A stretch of 64,000 bases of DNA from Enterococcus sp. ZJ1622 (GCF_011038845.1 NZ_JAAKDW010000002.1:227639-291638), one strand, 5' to 3'. Shown: positions 24,561 to 35,135, numbered from the stretch's first letter. The notes: generated by a model not told the origin, from the sequence alone. Translations and numbers: made by a program.

Positions 24561-26027
24561 ATGAACGATAAACAATTGCGCTGGTTTACAGTGGCGCTGA
24601 TTGCATTCAATATGGTATGGGGAATGGGAAATGTTGTCAACAACTACGCCCAGCAAGGAATCTCAGTTGTTACTTCATGGCTGCTGATTTTAGCGATTTA
24701 CTTCATCCCATACGCGCTGATCGTGGGGCAGTTAGGATCAGCTTTTAAAGACAGTAAAGGCGGAGTGAGTTCTTGGGTAGAGAATACGACCTCGAACAAG
24801 CGACTGGCTTACTATGCAGCATGGACTTATTGGGTAGTCCACATCCCGTATCTAGCACAAAAACCTCAAGCGATTCTGATCGCTGGCGGATGGGCAGTCC
24901 AAGGAAACGGGAATATCGTCAATACAATGTCTGTTCAAATGGTAGCGGTTATCTCGCTGATCATTTTCTTGGCTTTCTTGTACTTGTCGACAAAAGGACT
25001 TTCTACATTGAAAGTGATCGGGGGATTGGCTGGTACTGCGATGTTTGTGATGTCGATATTATTTATCCTGTTAGCAGTCACAGCACCATTTATCAATCCG
25101 TCGATGGAATTTGCTACACCACACATGAATCAAGTGAAGACCTATATCCCAACATTTGATTTTGGGTACTTTACGACAGTATCGATGCTTGTTTTTGCTG
25201 TTGGTGGAGCAGAAAAAATTTCACCTTACGTCAATTCAACACGTAATCCTGCGAAAGAATTTCCAAAAGGGATGATCTTCCTTGCAGCTATGGTTGGTGT
25301 TTGTGCCGTATTAGGGTCTGTCGCAATGGGGATGCTTTTTGCAAGTGACAACATTCCAAAAGACCTGATGGCTAATGGCGCATACAGTGCTTTCCAAATC
25401 CTAGGCAATTACTATGGTATCGGCAATACACTGATGATCATCTACGCATTGACGAATATGGTCGGACAGATCTCTGCTTTAGCTTTCTCAATCGATGCAC
25501 CACTAAAAATCTTGTTAGCAGATGCGGATCCGGAATTCGTTCCGAACTGGCTACGTAAACGCAACCGCAAGGGAACGCTAGTCAATGGCTACCTACTGAC
25601 AGGTATCCTAGTTGGGATCATCATCTTGCTTCCGATCTTTGGAATCAAAGATATGAATGAGCTTGTCAAATGGCTGACAAACTTGAATTCAGTCGTGATG
25701 CCTATGCGTTATCTATGGGTGTTCCTAGCTTACATGATGCTGAATAAAGCATACAAAAAATTCAATTCTGAATATAAATTCGTGAAAAATCCGAAAATCG
25801 GATTTATCTTCGGTGCTTGGTGTTTTGCCTTCACTGCCTTTGCATGTATCCTAGGCATGGTGCCAAAAGTAGAATATGCAGCAGATCCAAAAGCTTGGTG
25901 GTTCCAATTATTCACGAATGTCGTGACACCGATCATCTTGATTTTGCTGGGGATGATCCTGCCTGCGATTGCACGCCGAGACAAAAACAAAGAAGTCCCA
26001 GAGCCGGAAACGGTCGTTCAACCTTAA
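24561..26027 (+). CDS. APC-superfamily amino acid permease
   Basis: The 488-residue integral membrane protein has about 12 hydrophobic spans and the APC opening pattern (NMVWGMGNVVNNYAQQG, corresponding to the first unwound helix), with VGGAEKISPYVNSTRNPAKEFPKG in the conserved middle loop. It resembles the glutamate/GABA-type and related permeases of lactic acid bacteria; I cannot specify the substrate, and no decarboxylase is adjacent. The start at 24561 follows AAAGGAGAG; the frame extends upstream to 24501 without a good ribosome site. Monocistronic between two terminators. Confidence 0.88.
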   Translation: MNDKQLRWFTVALIAFNMVWGMGNVVNNYAQQGISVVTSWLLILAIYFIPYALIVGQLGSAFKDSKGGVSSWVENTTSNKRLAYYAAWTYWVVHIPYLAQKPQAILIAGGWAVQGNGNIVNTMSVQMVAVISLIIFLAFLYLSTKGLSTLKVIGGLAGTAMFVMSILFILLAVTAPFINPSMEFATPHMNQVKTYIPTFDFGYFTTVSMLVFAVGGAEKISPYVNSTRNPAKEFPKGMIFLAAMVGVCAVLGSVAMGMLFASDNIPKDLMANGAYSAFQILGNYYGIGNTLMIIYALTNMVGQISALAFSIDAPLKILLADADPEFVPNWLRKRNRKGTLVNGYLLTGILVGIIILLPIFGIKDMNELVKWLTNLNSVVMPMRYLWVFLAYMMLNKAYKKFNSEYKFVKNPKIGFIFGAWCFAFTAFACILGMVPKVEYAADPKAWWFQLFTNVVTPIILILLGMILPAIARRDKNKEVPEPETVVQP

Positions 26028-26045
26028 AACAAAATATATTTGACG

Positions 26046-26079
26046 CAAGAGTTGGCAATCATGCCAGCTCTTGTTTTTT
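26046..26079 (+). terminator. Terminator of the permease
   Basis: CAAGAGTTGGC and GCCAGCTCTTG form a stem around a 6-base loop, followed by a T run. Confidence 0.9.
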
Positions 26080-26128
26080 GTCGCGTGGTATGATTAAACC
26101 AAATGATAAAGAGAAATGAGGGAGGAAA

Positions 26129-26665
26129 ATGAAAATAATCGTGATCGGACAAAGCGGATCAGGAAAATCGACACTCGCACGACAAATCAGGGAAATCACA
26201 GGTTATCCTCTACTGCCGCTAGACCTCTTATGGCACACCACAGATTACAGTACTCAAGCAAAACAGTGGTTTATACAGGAACAACAATCATTTATGGAGA
26301 GGAATCAGTCGTGGATCATTGAAGGAAACTATGCTTCTACATTAGAGAGAAGAATCAAAGAATCAGATAAGGTCATTTGGCTCCAAATCCCGCGTTACCG
26401 TGCGATCTATCGGGTGATCATCCGTTCTCTCAAAAGAAAGATAAACAAGGAGTCTCGACCAGATATGCCTGAAGCATTTTCAGAAAGATTCGATAAGGAA
26501 TACTTGGGGTTTTTGTCTTTTATCTGGCATTTTGAAGAAACCCATGAACCAGAAATACAGCAGCTGATCCAAGAAGCAAACGCACAAAGCAAATTGATCA
26601 TCCTAACAAAAAAACAGGAAAAACAAGCATTTTTAATGGAATTGACGACGAATGAGCAAAAATGA
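26129..26665 (+). CDS. P-loop nucleoside kinase-like protein (FlaR/topology-modulation family)
   Basis: The 178-residue cytosolic protein has a Walker A GQSGSGKST at residues 7-15, then PLDLLWHTTDY and WIIEGNYAST, the pattern of the small AAA-like kinases annotated as DNA topology modulation protein FlaR. The fold is related to adenylate kinases; the name derives from an old phenotype and a true role is not established. AGGGAGGAAA precedes the ATG. The last codon abuts the -35 of the cop promoter (26666), so the copper operon is a separate transcription unit. Confidence 0.82.
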   Translation: MKIIVIGQSGSGKSTLARQIREITGYPLLPLDLLWHTTDYSTQAKQWFIQEQQSFMERNQSWIIEGNYASTLERRIKESDKVIWLQIPRYRAIYRVIIRSLKRKINKESRPDMPEAFSERFDKEYLGFLSFIWHFEETHEPEIQQLIQEANAQSKLIILTKKQEKQAFLMELTTNEQK

Positions 26666-26722
26666 TTGACAGTTTGTGTTTACAAGTGTAATCTATAGAT
26701 AGAATCTTTGATTACATTTGTA
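26666..26722 (+). promoter_or_regulatory. cop promoter with two CopY-binding cop boxes
   Basis: TTGACA (26666-26671) with TAATCT 17 bases on is the likely core promoter. Two copies of the cop-box TACANNTGTA occur: TACAAGTGTA at 26681-26690 inside the spacer and TACATTTGTA at 26713-26722 just downstream. Two boxes around the promoter is the arrangement known from the E. hirae cop operon, where Zn-CopY represses and Cu-CopY leaves. Confidence 0.95.
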
Positions 26723-26741
26723 AACGAAGGGGGGTAGACAT

Positions 26742-27182
26742 ATGGAAAATGTACCATCACCTGTGAAAATCAGTGACTCCGAATGGGAAGTCATGCGTGT
26801 AGTCTGGACATTGGGGCAGACGACAGCTCAGGAGATCACTCAGGTATTAGCGGATTCGATGGGGTGGAAGCCCGCAACGATCAAGACCCTTCTCGGACGT
26901 CTTGTCAAAAAAGAAGTCGTTTGGACTGAACAAGAGGGAAAGAAGTTTATCTATCATCCGGCTGTCTCTGAGATGGAAACAGTACGCAGTGCAACAGAGA
27001 ATCTCTTTTCTCATATTTGTGCGAAAAGAATCGGAGAGACCATTGCGGATCTGGTAGAAGAAGCCACATTGACACAAGCAGATATCGACAGCATCATGGC
27101 ACAGCTGAGACAAAAACAACCTGTCGAGACAATCGAATGCAATTGTATCCCAGGTCAATGTGAATGCAAACAACATGAATAA
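26742..27182 (+). CDS. copY: Copper-responsive repressor CopY
   Basis: The 146-residue repressor has a BlaI/MecI-type winged-helix N-terminal half (about 1-80, with [15 protein letters not shown] and the recognition region [15 protein letters not shown]) and the C-terminal metal hook CxCx4CxC formed by Cys133, Cys135, Cys140 and Cys142. In E. hirae the homologue binds cop boxes as a zinc-loaded dimer and is released when CopZ delivers Cu(I). Both boxes lie immediately upstream, so it is autoregulated and controls copZAB. The ATG follows GAAGGGGGG. copZ begins 24 bases later. Confidence 0.96.
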   Translation: MENVPSPVKISDSEWEVMRVVWTLGQTTAQEITQVLADSMGWKPATIKTLLGRLVKKEVVWTEQEGKKFIYHPAVSEMETVRSATENLFSHICAKRIGETIADLVEEATLTQADIDSIMAQLRQKQPVETIECNCIPGQCECKQHE

Positions 27183-27206
27183 CACATAAATTAGGAGGAA
27201 CAAAAA

Positions 27207-27416
27207 ATGAAACAACAATTTTCAATCGAAGGTATGAGCTGTAATCATTGCGTAGCAAGAGTAGAGGAAGCAGTCAATGCACTCCCAGGTATCCAAAAAG
27301 TAAAGGTAAATTTGAAGAAATCGAACGGTGTCGTGAAATTCGATGAAAGCCAAGTGCAACCGGAAACGATTTGTCAGGCAATCAATGATCTGGGTTATAA
27401 AGCAGAGGTGATTTGA
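27207..27416 (+). CDS. copZ: Copper chaperone CopZ
   Basis: The 69-residue ferredoxin-like HMA protein has the Cu(I)-binding GMSCNHC (Cys12, Cys15) and is the same length as E. hirae CopZ, which shuttles Cu(I) to CopY. AGGAGG precedes the ATG. Its TGA overlaps the copA ATG by one base (TGATG), so translation of the two is coupled. Confidence 0.96.
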   Translation: MKQQFSIEGMSCNHCVARVEEAVNALPGIQKVKVNLKKSNGVVKFDESQVQPETICQAINDLGYKAEVI

Positions 27417-29599
27417 TGGCAGCAGAGGCAAAGAATGAAACATTCGTTATTACGGGAATGACTTGTGCGAACTGTTCTGCTCGGATCGAGAAGGAACTGA
27501 ACGAACAACCCGGTGTACTCGCTGCAACCGTCAATCTAGCAACAGAAAAAGCAAGCGTCCAGTATAAAAATACCTCAGTGGAAAAACTGATCAAAAGCGT
27601 GGAAAACATCGGCTATGGCGCTATTTTATATGATGAAGCGCATAAACAGAAAATCGCAGAAGAAAAACAAGCCTATCTGAAAAAAATGAAAAGAGACCTT
27701 ATTTTGAGTGCTATCTTGACTTTGCCGCTCATGCTTTCGATGATCGCCATGCTGCTGGGAAGTGATGCTGCGATCGTCCACTTTTTCCATCTACCAGTCG
27801 TCCAGTTGATTCTAGCTGTACCAGTACAGTTTTATGTTGGCGCGCGTTTTTATAAAGGCGCTTATCATGCCATCAAAACGAATGCGCCGAATATGGATGT
27901 TCTCGTTGCGATCGGGACATCTGCCGCTTTCGCGTTGAGTGTTTACAATGGCTTTTTCCCAAGTCACTCACACGATCTTTATTTTGAAAGCAGTAGCATG
28001 ATCATCACATTGATCTTGCTTGGCAAGTACCTGGAACACTCTGCGAAGACAAAGACAGGGGATGCGATCAAGCAACTGATGTCTCTTCAGACAAAAACAG
28101 CGAACGTGCTGCGAGACGGAAAAGAAGAGACGATCGAAATCGATGAAGTAGCAGTAGGAGATCACTTGATCATTCGTCCAGGTGAACAAGTGCCAACTGA
28201 TGGTCAGATTGTTTCAGGAAGCAGTGCTGTCAATGAAAGCATGTTAACGGGGGAAAGTCTACCTGTAGAAAAAAACGCCGGTGATGCCCTGTTTGGAGGA
28301 ACGATCAACACTAACGGACTCCTTCAGATGGAAGTGTCAAAAGTCGGCAAAAATACAGTGCTTGCCCAGATCATCCAGATGGTGGAAGATGCACAAGGCA
28401 GTAAAGCACCAATCCAAAAGATAGCTGATAAGATCTCAGGTATCTTTGTTCCGATCGTTTTAGTGCTTGCGTTAGCAACTTTGATCATTACAGGTTTTGT
28501 TTCCGGAGATTGGCAATTGGCACTGATCCATAGCGTCTCCGTTCTTGTCATTGCTTGTCCATGTGCACTTGGATTGGCGACACCAACAGCGATCATGGTT
28601 GGTACAGGAGTTGGCGCTCGAAATGGTATTTTGATCAAAGGCGGCGAAGCCCTGGAAGCAGCAGCTCATTTGAACAGTATCATTTTAGATAAAACCGGAA
28701 CGATCACGGAAGGAAAGCCGGAAGTGACAGATATCATCGGTTCTGATGAAGTACTACCTGTTTTTTATACCTTAGAAAAAGCATCAGAGCATCCTTTAGG
28801 AAAAGCGATCGTCGATTACGGCAATCAGCAAGAAATCGACTCTTATGAATTATCGGATTTTAAAGCACATCCTGGTGCAGGGATCAGCGGGATCATCAAT
28901 GGAATAGAATATTTTGCAGGTACGCGAAAACGTTTGGCCCAAATGAACCTATCATTTGATACGTATCAGGAAAAAGCGGTAGAATTAGAACAACAAGGGA
29001 AAACAGTGATGTTCTTAGCGAATGATCGCCAAGTTCTCGGTCTAATCGCTGTAGCAGATAAAATCAAGAAAAACGCTAAACAAGCGATTTCACAACTGCA
29101 AGACAAAGGACTCGAAGTGTTTATGGTGACCGGAGATAATCGGCAGGCAGCTGAAGCAATCGGTAGACAAGTAGGGATCGATTCAGCCCATATTTTTGCA
29201 GAAGTGCTACCTGAAGACAAAGCAGCATATGTCGAACAACTGCAGAAAAAAGGAAAAAAAGTCGGGATGGCTGGCGATGGGATAAATGATGCTCCAGCGC
29301 TTGCACTTGCAGATGTCGGGCTGGCCATGGGCAGCGGGACAGATATAGCGATGGAGACAGCTGATGTGACATTGATGAACAGCAATCTTTCTTCCATTGA
29401 CCAGACGATCGAATTGTCGAGAATGACATTGAGAAAAATCAAACAGAATCTTTTCTGGGCGTTTGTCTACAATACGATCGGTATTCCTTTTGCCGCGTTC
29501 GGATTTTTGAACCCAATCATCGCAGGAGGAGCAATGGCATTCAGCTCAGTCAGTGTTTTACTCAATTCGCTAAGTTTGAATCGGCAAATGAAGAAATAG
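27416..29599 (+). CDS. copA: Copper P1B-ATPase CopA
   Basis: The 727-residue Cu(I)-transporting ATPase has one N-terminal HMA domain with GMTCANC (Cys17, Cys20), the CPC motif in [12 protein letters not shown], phosphorylated Asp425 in [13 protein letters not shown], the SEHPLGKA His-Pro pair and [11 protein letters not shown]. Length and the position of Asp425 match E. hirae CopA exactly. In E. hirae CopA was first assigned to copper uptake, whereas most CopA proteins export Cu(I); the sequence, of the P1B-1 type, supports Cu(I) transport but not direction. The ATG at 27416 overlaps the copZ stop. Confidence 0.96.
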   Translation: MAAEAKNETFVITGMTCANCSARIEKELNEQPGVLAATVNLATEKASVQYKNTSVEKLIKSVENIGYGAILYDEAHKQKIAEEKQAYLKKMKRDLILSAILTLPLMLSMIAMLLGSDAAIVHFFHLPVVQLILAVPVQFYVGARFYKGAYHAIKTNAPNMDVLVAIGTSAAFALSVYNGFFPSHSHDLYFESSSMIITLILLGKYLEHSAKTKTGDAIKQLMSLQTKTANVLRDGKEETIEIDEVAVGDHLIIRPGEQVPTDGQIVSGSSAVNESMLTGESLPVEKNAGDALFGGTINTNGLLQMEVSKVGKNTVLAQIIQMVEDAQGSKAPIQKIADKISGIFVPIVLVLALATLIITGFVSGDWQLALIHSVSVLVIACPCALGLATPTAIMVGTGVGARNGILIKGGEALEAAAHLNSIILDKTGTITEGKPEVTDIIGSDEVLPVFYTLEKASEHPLGKAIVDYGNQQEIDSYELSDFKAHPGAGISGIINGIEYFAGTRKRLAQMNLSFDTYQEKAVELEQQGKTVMFLANDRQVLGLIAVADKIKKNAKQAISQLQDKGLEVFMVTGDNRQAAEAIGRQVGIDSAHIFAEVLPEDKAAYVEQLQKKGKKVGMAGDGINDAPALALADVGLAMGSGTDIAMETADVTLMNSNLSSIDQTIELSRMTLRKIKQNLFWAFVYNTIGIPFAAFGFLNPIIAGGAMAFSSVSVLLNSLSLNRQMKK

Positions 29600-29623
29600 A
29601 AACGAGGGAAAGGATGAGTGAAG

Positions 29624-31831
29624 ATGAAAGACAAGAATCCAAAGAATGAACAAGAAAAACACATGCACGAACATGAAATGGATCATACAGCCAAACATCC
29701 TTCTCATGAAATGGAAAAGATGGATGATCAAGAAGCACACATGGGACATCACCACATGGAGCATATGGACCATGAAATGGGCGGGATGGACCACTCGAAG
29801 ATGAATCATGAGATGAGTGGAATGGATCACTCGATGCATATGGATCATGACCATATGAGTGGTGGGATGGACCATTCGATGCACATGGGAAATTTCAAAC
29901 AAAAATTCTGGCTTTCGCTTATCCTAGCAATCCCCATCATCCTGTTTTCACCGATGATGGGAATGGAATTCCCTTTTCAAGTAACCTTTCCAGGTTCTGA
30001 CTGGGTGGTGCTGATCTTAGCCACCGTCCTATTTATTTATGGCGGACAGCCTTTCTTGAGTGGCGCAAAAATGGAATTACAGCAGAAAAGTCCTGCAATG
30101 ATGACACTGATTGCCATGGGGATCACTGTCGCATATGTGTACAGTGTTTATTCTTTCATTGCCAATCTATTGAATCCTCATACACATGTCATGGATTTCT
30201 TTTGGGAATTAGCGACACTGATCGTGATCATGCTCTTAGGACATTGGATCGAGATGAATGCAGTATCCAATGCAAGCAATGCTTTGCAGAAGTTAGCTGA
30301 GCTATTGCCCGAATCAGTCAAGCGCCTGAAAAAAGACGGGACAGAAGAAACGGTCTCCCTCAAAGAAGTAAAAGAAGGCGATCATCTCGTGGTCCGCTCC
30401 GGAGATAAGATGCCGACAGACGGCGTGATCGTCAAAGGGGAGACGATCGTTGATGAATCGGCTGTGACAGGGGAATCGAAAGGGATCAAGAAACGTGTAG
30501 CAGATAAAGTGATCGGAGGTTCGATCAACGGAGACGGAACGATCGAAATCACGGTTACAGGTACCGGAGAAAATGGTTACCTAGCAAAAGTGATGGAAAT
30601 GGTAAGAAAAGCACAAGGAGAAAAATCGAAGTTAGAGTCCTTGTCTGACAAAGTTGCAAAATGGCTGTTTTATGTAGCTCTAGTTGCTGGTATCCTAGCG
30701 TTTGTCGCTTGGCTTTTCTTGACAGATCTTCCTGAAGCACTCGAACGAATGGTCACGGTCTTCATTATCGCTTGTCCTCATGCGTTGGGTCTTGCTATTC
30801 CTTTGGTTGTCGCACGTTCGACATCGATCGCAGCTAAAAATGGGCTGCTGTTGAAAAATCGAAACGCACTAGAACAAGCAAATGACTTGGATGTGATCAT
30901 GTTAGACAAGACGGGTACACTGACAGAAGGAAGATTCACTGTAACAGGTGTAGAAGTATTAGATGACCGTTTTTCTAAGAATGAGATTCTTCAATATGTC
31001 GGCGCACTGGAATCAAATGCCAACCATCCGCTTGCTATCGGTATTATGAACTATCTAAAAGAAGAAAAAATCACTCCTTATCAAGCTGAAAACATGAAGA
31101 ATCTCTCTGGTGTCGGTTTGGAAGCAACAGTAAAAGGAAAAGATGTCAAAATCGTCAATGAAAAAGAAGTGAAACGACGCGGTTTGACGGTCGATCAAAA
31201 CTTGTTAGTGCCTTATCAAGAACAGGGAAACACCATCAGCTTTTTGATCGTAGATGACCAAATCACTGCAGTCATCGCGTTAGGCGATGTGGTGAAACCA
31301 GAAGCAAAACAATTCATCCAAACCTTGAAGGAACGAAATATCACACCAGTCATGCTGACAGGTGACAACAATAGTGCGGCACAGGCTGTAGCAGATTATC
31401 TGGGGATCAAAGAATACTATGGTGGTCTGTTGCCTGATGACAAAGAAGCGATTGTCCAAAAATATCTGGATCAAGGGAAAAAAGTCATTATGGTGGGTGA
31501 CGGAATCAACGATGCACCAAGTTTAGCACGCGCTTCGATCGGTATGGCGATCGGTGCAGGGACAGATATCGCGATTGATTCTGCCGATGTAGTTTTGACA
31601 AACAGTGATCCCAAAGATATTCTCCATTTCTTGGATCTAGCAAAACAAACACGTAAAAAAATGATCCAAAACTTATGGTGGGGAGCTGGCTATAACATCG
31701 TGGCCATTCCTTTGGCAGCCGGCGTTCTTGCACCAATCGGCATTTTGCTAAGCCCGGCAGTCGGAGCAGTCCTGATGTCATTGAGTACAGTAGTAGTCGC
31801 GTTGAATGCATTGACATTGAAAATAAAATAA
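29624..31831 (+). CDS. copB: Copper/silver efflux P1B-ATPase CopB
   Basis: The 735-residue P1B-3-type ATPase begins with about 90 residues rich in His and Met (repeats of MDH, HMSG and GMDHS) in place of a CxxC domain. The membrane motif is CPH (IIACPHALGLAIP), and DKTGTLTEG, TGES and [11 protein letters not shown] are intact. E. hirae CopB exports Cu(I) and Ag(I) and has the same architecture. The ATG at 29624 is nine bases after AAGGA. The gene is 24 bases after copA and ends the operon before a strong convergent terminator. Confidence 0.95.
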   Translation: MKDKNPKNEQEKHMHEHEMDHTAKHPSHEMEKMDDQEAHMGHHHMEHMDHEMGGMDHSKMNHEMSGMDHSMHMDHDHMSGGMDHSMHMGNFKQKFWLSLILAIPIILFSPMMGMEFPFQVTFPGSDWVVLILATVLFIYGGQPFLSGAKMELQQKSPAMMTLIAMGITVAYVYSVYSFIANLLNPHTHVMDFFWELATLIVIMLLGHWIEMNAVSNASNALQKLAELLPESVKRLKKDGTEETVSLKEVKEGDHLVVRSGDKMPTDGVIVKGETIVDESAVTGESKGIKKRVADKVIGGSINGDGTIEITVTGTGENGYLAKVMEMVRKAQGEKSKLESLSDKVAKWLFYVALVAGILAFVAWLFLTDLPEALERMVTVFIIACPHALGLAIPLVVARSTSIAAKNGLLLKNRNALEQANDLDVIMLDKTGTLTEGRFTVTGVEVLDDRFSKNEILQYVGALESNANHPLAIGIMNYLKEEKITPYQAENMKNLSGVGLEATVKGKDVKIVNEKEVKRRGLTVDQNLLVPYQEQGNTISFLIVDDQITAVIALGDVVKPEAKQFIQTLKERNITPVMLTGDNNSAAQAVADYLGIKEYYGGLLPDDKEAIVQKYLDQGKKVIMVGDGINDAPSLARASIGMAIGAGTDIAIDSADVVLTNSDPKDILHFLDLAKQTRKKMIQNLWWGAGYNIVAIPLAAGVLAPIGILLSPAVGAVLMSLSTVVVALNALTLKIK

Positions 31832-31885
31832 GAGGTCGTGAAAAAACTGACCTGCATCAAGCAGTAAGAACACTCAGACCACAAA

Positions 31886-31927
31886 AATAAGAGAAGCAGG
31901 CTTTCCCTGTCTCTCTTATTTTTTTTG
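31886..31927. terminator. Bidirectional terminator between copB and the transglutaminase gene
   Basis: AATAAGAGAAGCAGG pairs with CCCTGTCTCTCTTATT and is followed by a T8 run on the plus strand. The 3' arm overlaps the stop codon of the minus-strand gene, so both operons end here. An AGAGGTCGTGA motif from the interspersed repeat lies just upstream at 31832-31842. Confidence 0.88.
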
Positions 31928-34069
31928 CTGTTTGCTGGTCATCCTTATTTTTCTCATTGTTTGTGCAAGAGCCAGATAAGGTTTTTTATCGAGTAAAACT
32001 TCTTTTTTTCCGTATAATTCTTCTTCATACTGTCTGGTAAGGGAAATGAACTGCCCACTTAATCCAAACTGTTCTTCTACTCGTCTGCTATAAGAACCTA
32101 GATTTTCTGCGGGATTCCTAGCGATCAGTTTTTCAAATTGTTTCAATAGTTTTTGATAAGCGGTGGTGTTTTTAGTAATAAACAAAGTCAGATAGAAAGA
32201 ATAAAGGAGCCAGCGTACCGTCTTTCTTAAGGGAGAAAGCAAGAAGAGACAGAAAAAAAGTAATAGGAAAATCCCCAACAGTTTTGCCATCTGTGAGAAA
32301 GAAAAAGAACTTTCTATTTTTGACGGTTCGACAGATTCAGTGGAAGAAACTGTCGACTGACTCGTTTGTTCTTCGTTTTTTTCAGATGGTACAGGAGCAG
32401 ATTCTTCTGACCGTGTCTCTTCGACTGCAGAAAGAGCTGGATTGATAAAGGCAGGCGTAGGTTCGAATGGGAGCCAGCCAAATCCTGGAAAAAAGACTTC
32501 AGGCCAAGAATGTGCATGACTGTTTAGAATCTCATAACGGTAAGCGCCTGAATCTTCAGTACTTGTACGGTATCCTGCTGTGAAACCTTTTGCCCAGCGC
32601 GCAGGTATACCTAATGTACGAAGAAGTACCACCATCGAAGAGGAAAAGTTGTCACAGTAGCCGACTTTCGAATCAAATAGAAAATAGTCGACATAATCAC
32701 GGTCCTTTGGCGTATGTTCCGCATCTGTTTTTGAATAGCGGAAATTCCCTTGGCTTTTTAAATAACCTTGGATCGCTTCTGTTTTTTCAAACAGTGAATC
32801 CGCGGTTTTAGTCAATTCCTGGGCTAATTCGGACACGCGAGCTGGCAAGCTGTCCGGTAACTGTAGGTTTTCTTGTAATGTTCGCTGATCCTCTTCAGAC
32901 AGACGGCTGCTCATAAGGGCATCATTCGTATAAGAAAGCCGCTCCACTTCGAGTGTGGCAGAGAAGTTTTCTTTGTTCGAGGCTGACACGAAGCGCTGGT
33001 CATCTGGTAAAAAGAAAAGCGAGTCTTCTTTAGAAACAGGTGCTTTTGATACTTGAAGCTTGCCATAAGGATAAGGGATGTAAGCCTGGTCGTGCAGTTT
33101 CAGCTGGATCGTTTCTTTTTCGGACAAGATGTTTCCCGCATAATCGTTTAATTGGAAAGGCAGTTCCTGGACGGGCTGAATCGGTGCATCTGGCTTCTCT
33201 ATCCATCCGCTTCCGGTGTAGACCAGTTTATTCTCGATTTTCCAGTAACTACTTCCCTGTTGAATCGCAGTGAAAGCTATTTCATTATTGTCATATAACG
33301 GTCCGCCAAGCTGTTCGTCGTTCTCACTGAAACCAGTTCTTGCGCTTCCTGACAATTGATAATCATTGATCGTGTCATAGAGTCCTTCTTCATTCAAATA
33401 GTTTCGAATAGGTTCACTTGTCCTTTCTAATGATTGATTGACTTTGGGAAGAAACAAAGGGACTGACGCGCTGATTCCTAAGATCAAAGCCAAGATCAGA
33501 TTCGTGATCGTCAGAAATTGCGGGCTTTTGGGCGCGGCTGAAAGTGTAAAAAGCTGACGAATAAAGAGATACGTACATATAACAGCAACCGCCCAGACCA
33601 TTTCGCCTAACAGATTATATCCTCTGAAGACAGTCAGCATCATGAAATAAATCATCAGGACAAGAAAAGGAATCGGCCATAGATCATAATCCACTGTCAA
33701 GATCACTAGAAGATGGACAAAAAGCAAAACCAGCAGAAATGAGGCTCTTTCAGGGAAATAATGAAGCTCGCCTTGGATCAATTGACTGATCTCTGCTGTA
33801 AAAGCCGAAAAAAACCGGAAAAGCCACGAGATCGAAAGTGTGTTTCCAGGAAAATAATGGTAGAGGCAGATGATCGAGAAAAACAGATAGAACAGAATGC
33901 GTACGATGATCGAACGAAAAAGACAGGTGATCATACAGATCGCTGCAGTGACCAAAATAAGCGGCAGACTGTCTGCAAAGTGATTGGCAGACAAGAATGC
34001 CGGTGCTCCGATACTCAGCAGCAAGAAGCAAAAAAGACCGCGAAACCAGTTATTTTTCTCAAGCGTCAA
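31916..34069 (-). CDS. Membrane transglutaminase-like protein (TgpA family)
   Basis: The product has about 717 residues. The N-terminal third is six or seven membrane spans, followed by an extracytoplasmic region with a transglutaminase-like core: catalytic Cys in GYCDNFSSSMVVLLRTLGIPAR and His in SHAHSWPEVFFPGFGW. A further membrane span (LLGIFLLLFFCLFLL) near residue 610 and a cytoplasmic DUF4129-like tail complete the TgpA layout. It is the last gene of a moxR-DUF58-TgpA operon. The TTG at 34069, preceded by GGGGGTG, is the likely start and overlaps the DUF58 gene. The substrate is unknown; similar operons are linked to envelope functions. Confidence 0.87.
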   Translation of the reverse strand: MTLEKNNWFRGLFCFLLLSIGAPAFLSANHFADSLPLILVTAAICMITCLFRSIIVRILFYLFFSIICLYHYFPGNTLSISWLFRFFSAFTAEISQLIQGELHYFPERASFLLVLLFVHLLVILTVDYDLWPIPFLVLMIYFMMLTVFRGYNLLGEMVWAVAVICTYLFIRQLFTLSAAPKSPQFLTITNLILALILGISASVPLFLPKVNQSLERTSEPIRNYLNEEGLYDTINDYQLSGSARTGFSENDEQLGGPLYDNNEIAFTAIQQGSSYWKIENKLVYTGSGWIEKPDAPIQPVQELPFQLNDYAGNILSEKETIQLKLHDQAYIPYPYGKLQVSKAPVSKEDSLFFLPDDQRFVSASNKENFSATLEVERLSYTNDALMSSRLSEEDQRTLQENLQLPDSLPARVSELAQELTKTADSLFEKTEAIQGYLKSQGNFRYSKTDAEHTPKDRDYVDYFLFDSKVGYCDNFSSSMVVLLRTLGIPARWAKGFTAGYRTSTEDSGAYRYEILNSHAHSWPEVFFPGFGWLPFEPTPAFINPALSAVEETRSEESAPVPSEKNEEQTSQSTVSSTESVEPSKIESSFSFSQMAKLLGIFLLLFFCLFLLSPLRKTVRWLLYSFYLTLFITKNTTAYQKLLKQFEKLIARNPAENLGSYSRRVEEQFGLSGQFISLTRQYEEELYGKKEVLLDKKPYLALAQTMRKIRMTSKQQKK

Positions 34070-35132
34070 ACCGCTCACCCCCAGAGATCGGCACAATCTT
34101 CTCTTTTTCTCGGATCACTAGCTCATCTTTTTCGAAATAAACAAGACAGACAGAAGCTCGTTTTTGTAAAACTGAGATATTCTGTAACAACATAGCTGAA
34201 GCAGATGGAGCAAAAATCACTAAATGCTTTGCTTGATGTTTCTCAAGATATTCAGGGAAAAATAGCTCATTTCCCGGAGAAAAAGTAGCAAATTCAGTAA
34301 AAGAAGGATCCTTGCCATAAAAAGGTCTATCTCCTAAAAGCAGGAGATCCGGGTTTTCTTTACTTATTAATCGCCAGAAGGAAAAATACACATCGAACGT
34401 CTGCTCGAACTTCGGGCCTTCTGCTCCCCAAAAGCAAATCAGCGGAGCTGCTTCTTCTTTTTGAAATTCATATTCTCGGTACAGCCATTCTTGGTGGCGG
34501 GCAGAAAGCTTCCAATTGATCCGACTGAACGCATCTCCCTGCCGATAAGGGCGATGTTCCCGAAAATCCATTCCTCGCTGACAGTGAGCAAGTTGCTGTT
34601 TCTTTTGTAAGATCCTTTGCAGTTTTTCTGCTTGCTGCATCCGAAGTCCCGGCAACGTCGTCGTCGTAAAATCGATCTCTTTCCTGAAGCTTTTACGGAA
34701 AAGGCCTAAACAGTCATAAGCAGTCAGATGTAAAGTCAGCTTTGTTTCACAGCCTCTTTGTAATGGCTTCCAATATAAGGCTAGCTCCTGTTTTTTTCGA
34801 GTCAAAATCAGAAGATCCTTTTTTGGTTCAACAAAATTTTCAGGGAAATCCACTTGTAGCCTGGGAAGTGGCAATGTGAATGATCCGTGTTTAGCTATCT
34901 GCAAAGTTGCTTTGGTTTTCTTCTGTCGGTGTACCAAGGGCACAATCGAACTAGCAAAGATAATATTTTTCAAAAGTGAAGTCAATGAAGCAAAACTCCA
35001 AATGATATAAAGTGTGAAAAATGTCAGTAGGAACCAGCCTAACGCATTATTAAAGACAAGAGCAAAGAAAACAACGATAAAATAAACAAAAATCAATACC
35101 GCATTAATGAAATAATCTTTTATTTTAGTCAT
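34059..35132 (-). CDS. DUF58-domain membrane protein
   Basis: The 357-residue protein has two N-terminal membrane spans (about 10-50), a beta-rich middle and the DUF58 core YRQGDAFSRINWKLSARHQEW, then a degenerate von Willebrand A-like region in which the MIDAS motif is not obvious. DUF58 proteins are partners of MoxR AAA+ ATPases. The gene begins four bases before the MoxR stop region (35136) and overlaps the transglutaminase gene at its 3' end, so all three are translationally coupled. Function beyond complex membership is unknown. Confidence 0.88.
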   Translation of the reverse strand: MTKIKDYFINAVLIFVYFIVVFFALVFNNALGWFLLTFFTLYIIWSFASLTSLLKNIIFASSIVPLVHRQKKTKATLQIAKHGSFTLPLPRLQVDFPENFVEPKKDLLILTRKKQELALYWKPLQRGCETKLTLHLTAYDCLGLFRKSFRKEIDFTTTTLPGLRMQQAEKLQRILQKKQQLAHCQRGMDFREHRPYRQGDAFSRINWKLSARHQEWLYREYEFQKEEAAPLICFWGAEGPKFEQTFDVYFSFWRLISKENPDLLLLGDRPFYGKDPSFTEFATFSPGNELFFPEYLEKHQAKHLVIFAPSASAMLLQNISVLQKRASVCLVYFEKDELVIREKEKIVPISGGERFDA

Positions 35133-35135
35133 TGG

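Noticed and set aside
33761..34195. A 144-codon plus-strand frame
   Set aside because: It lies entirely antisense to the DUF58 and transglutaminase genes, has arginine/lysine-rich shadow composition and no ribosome site.
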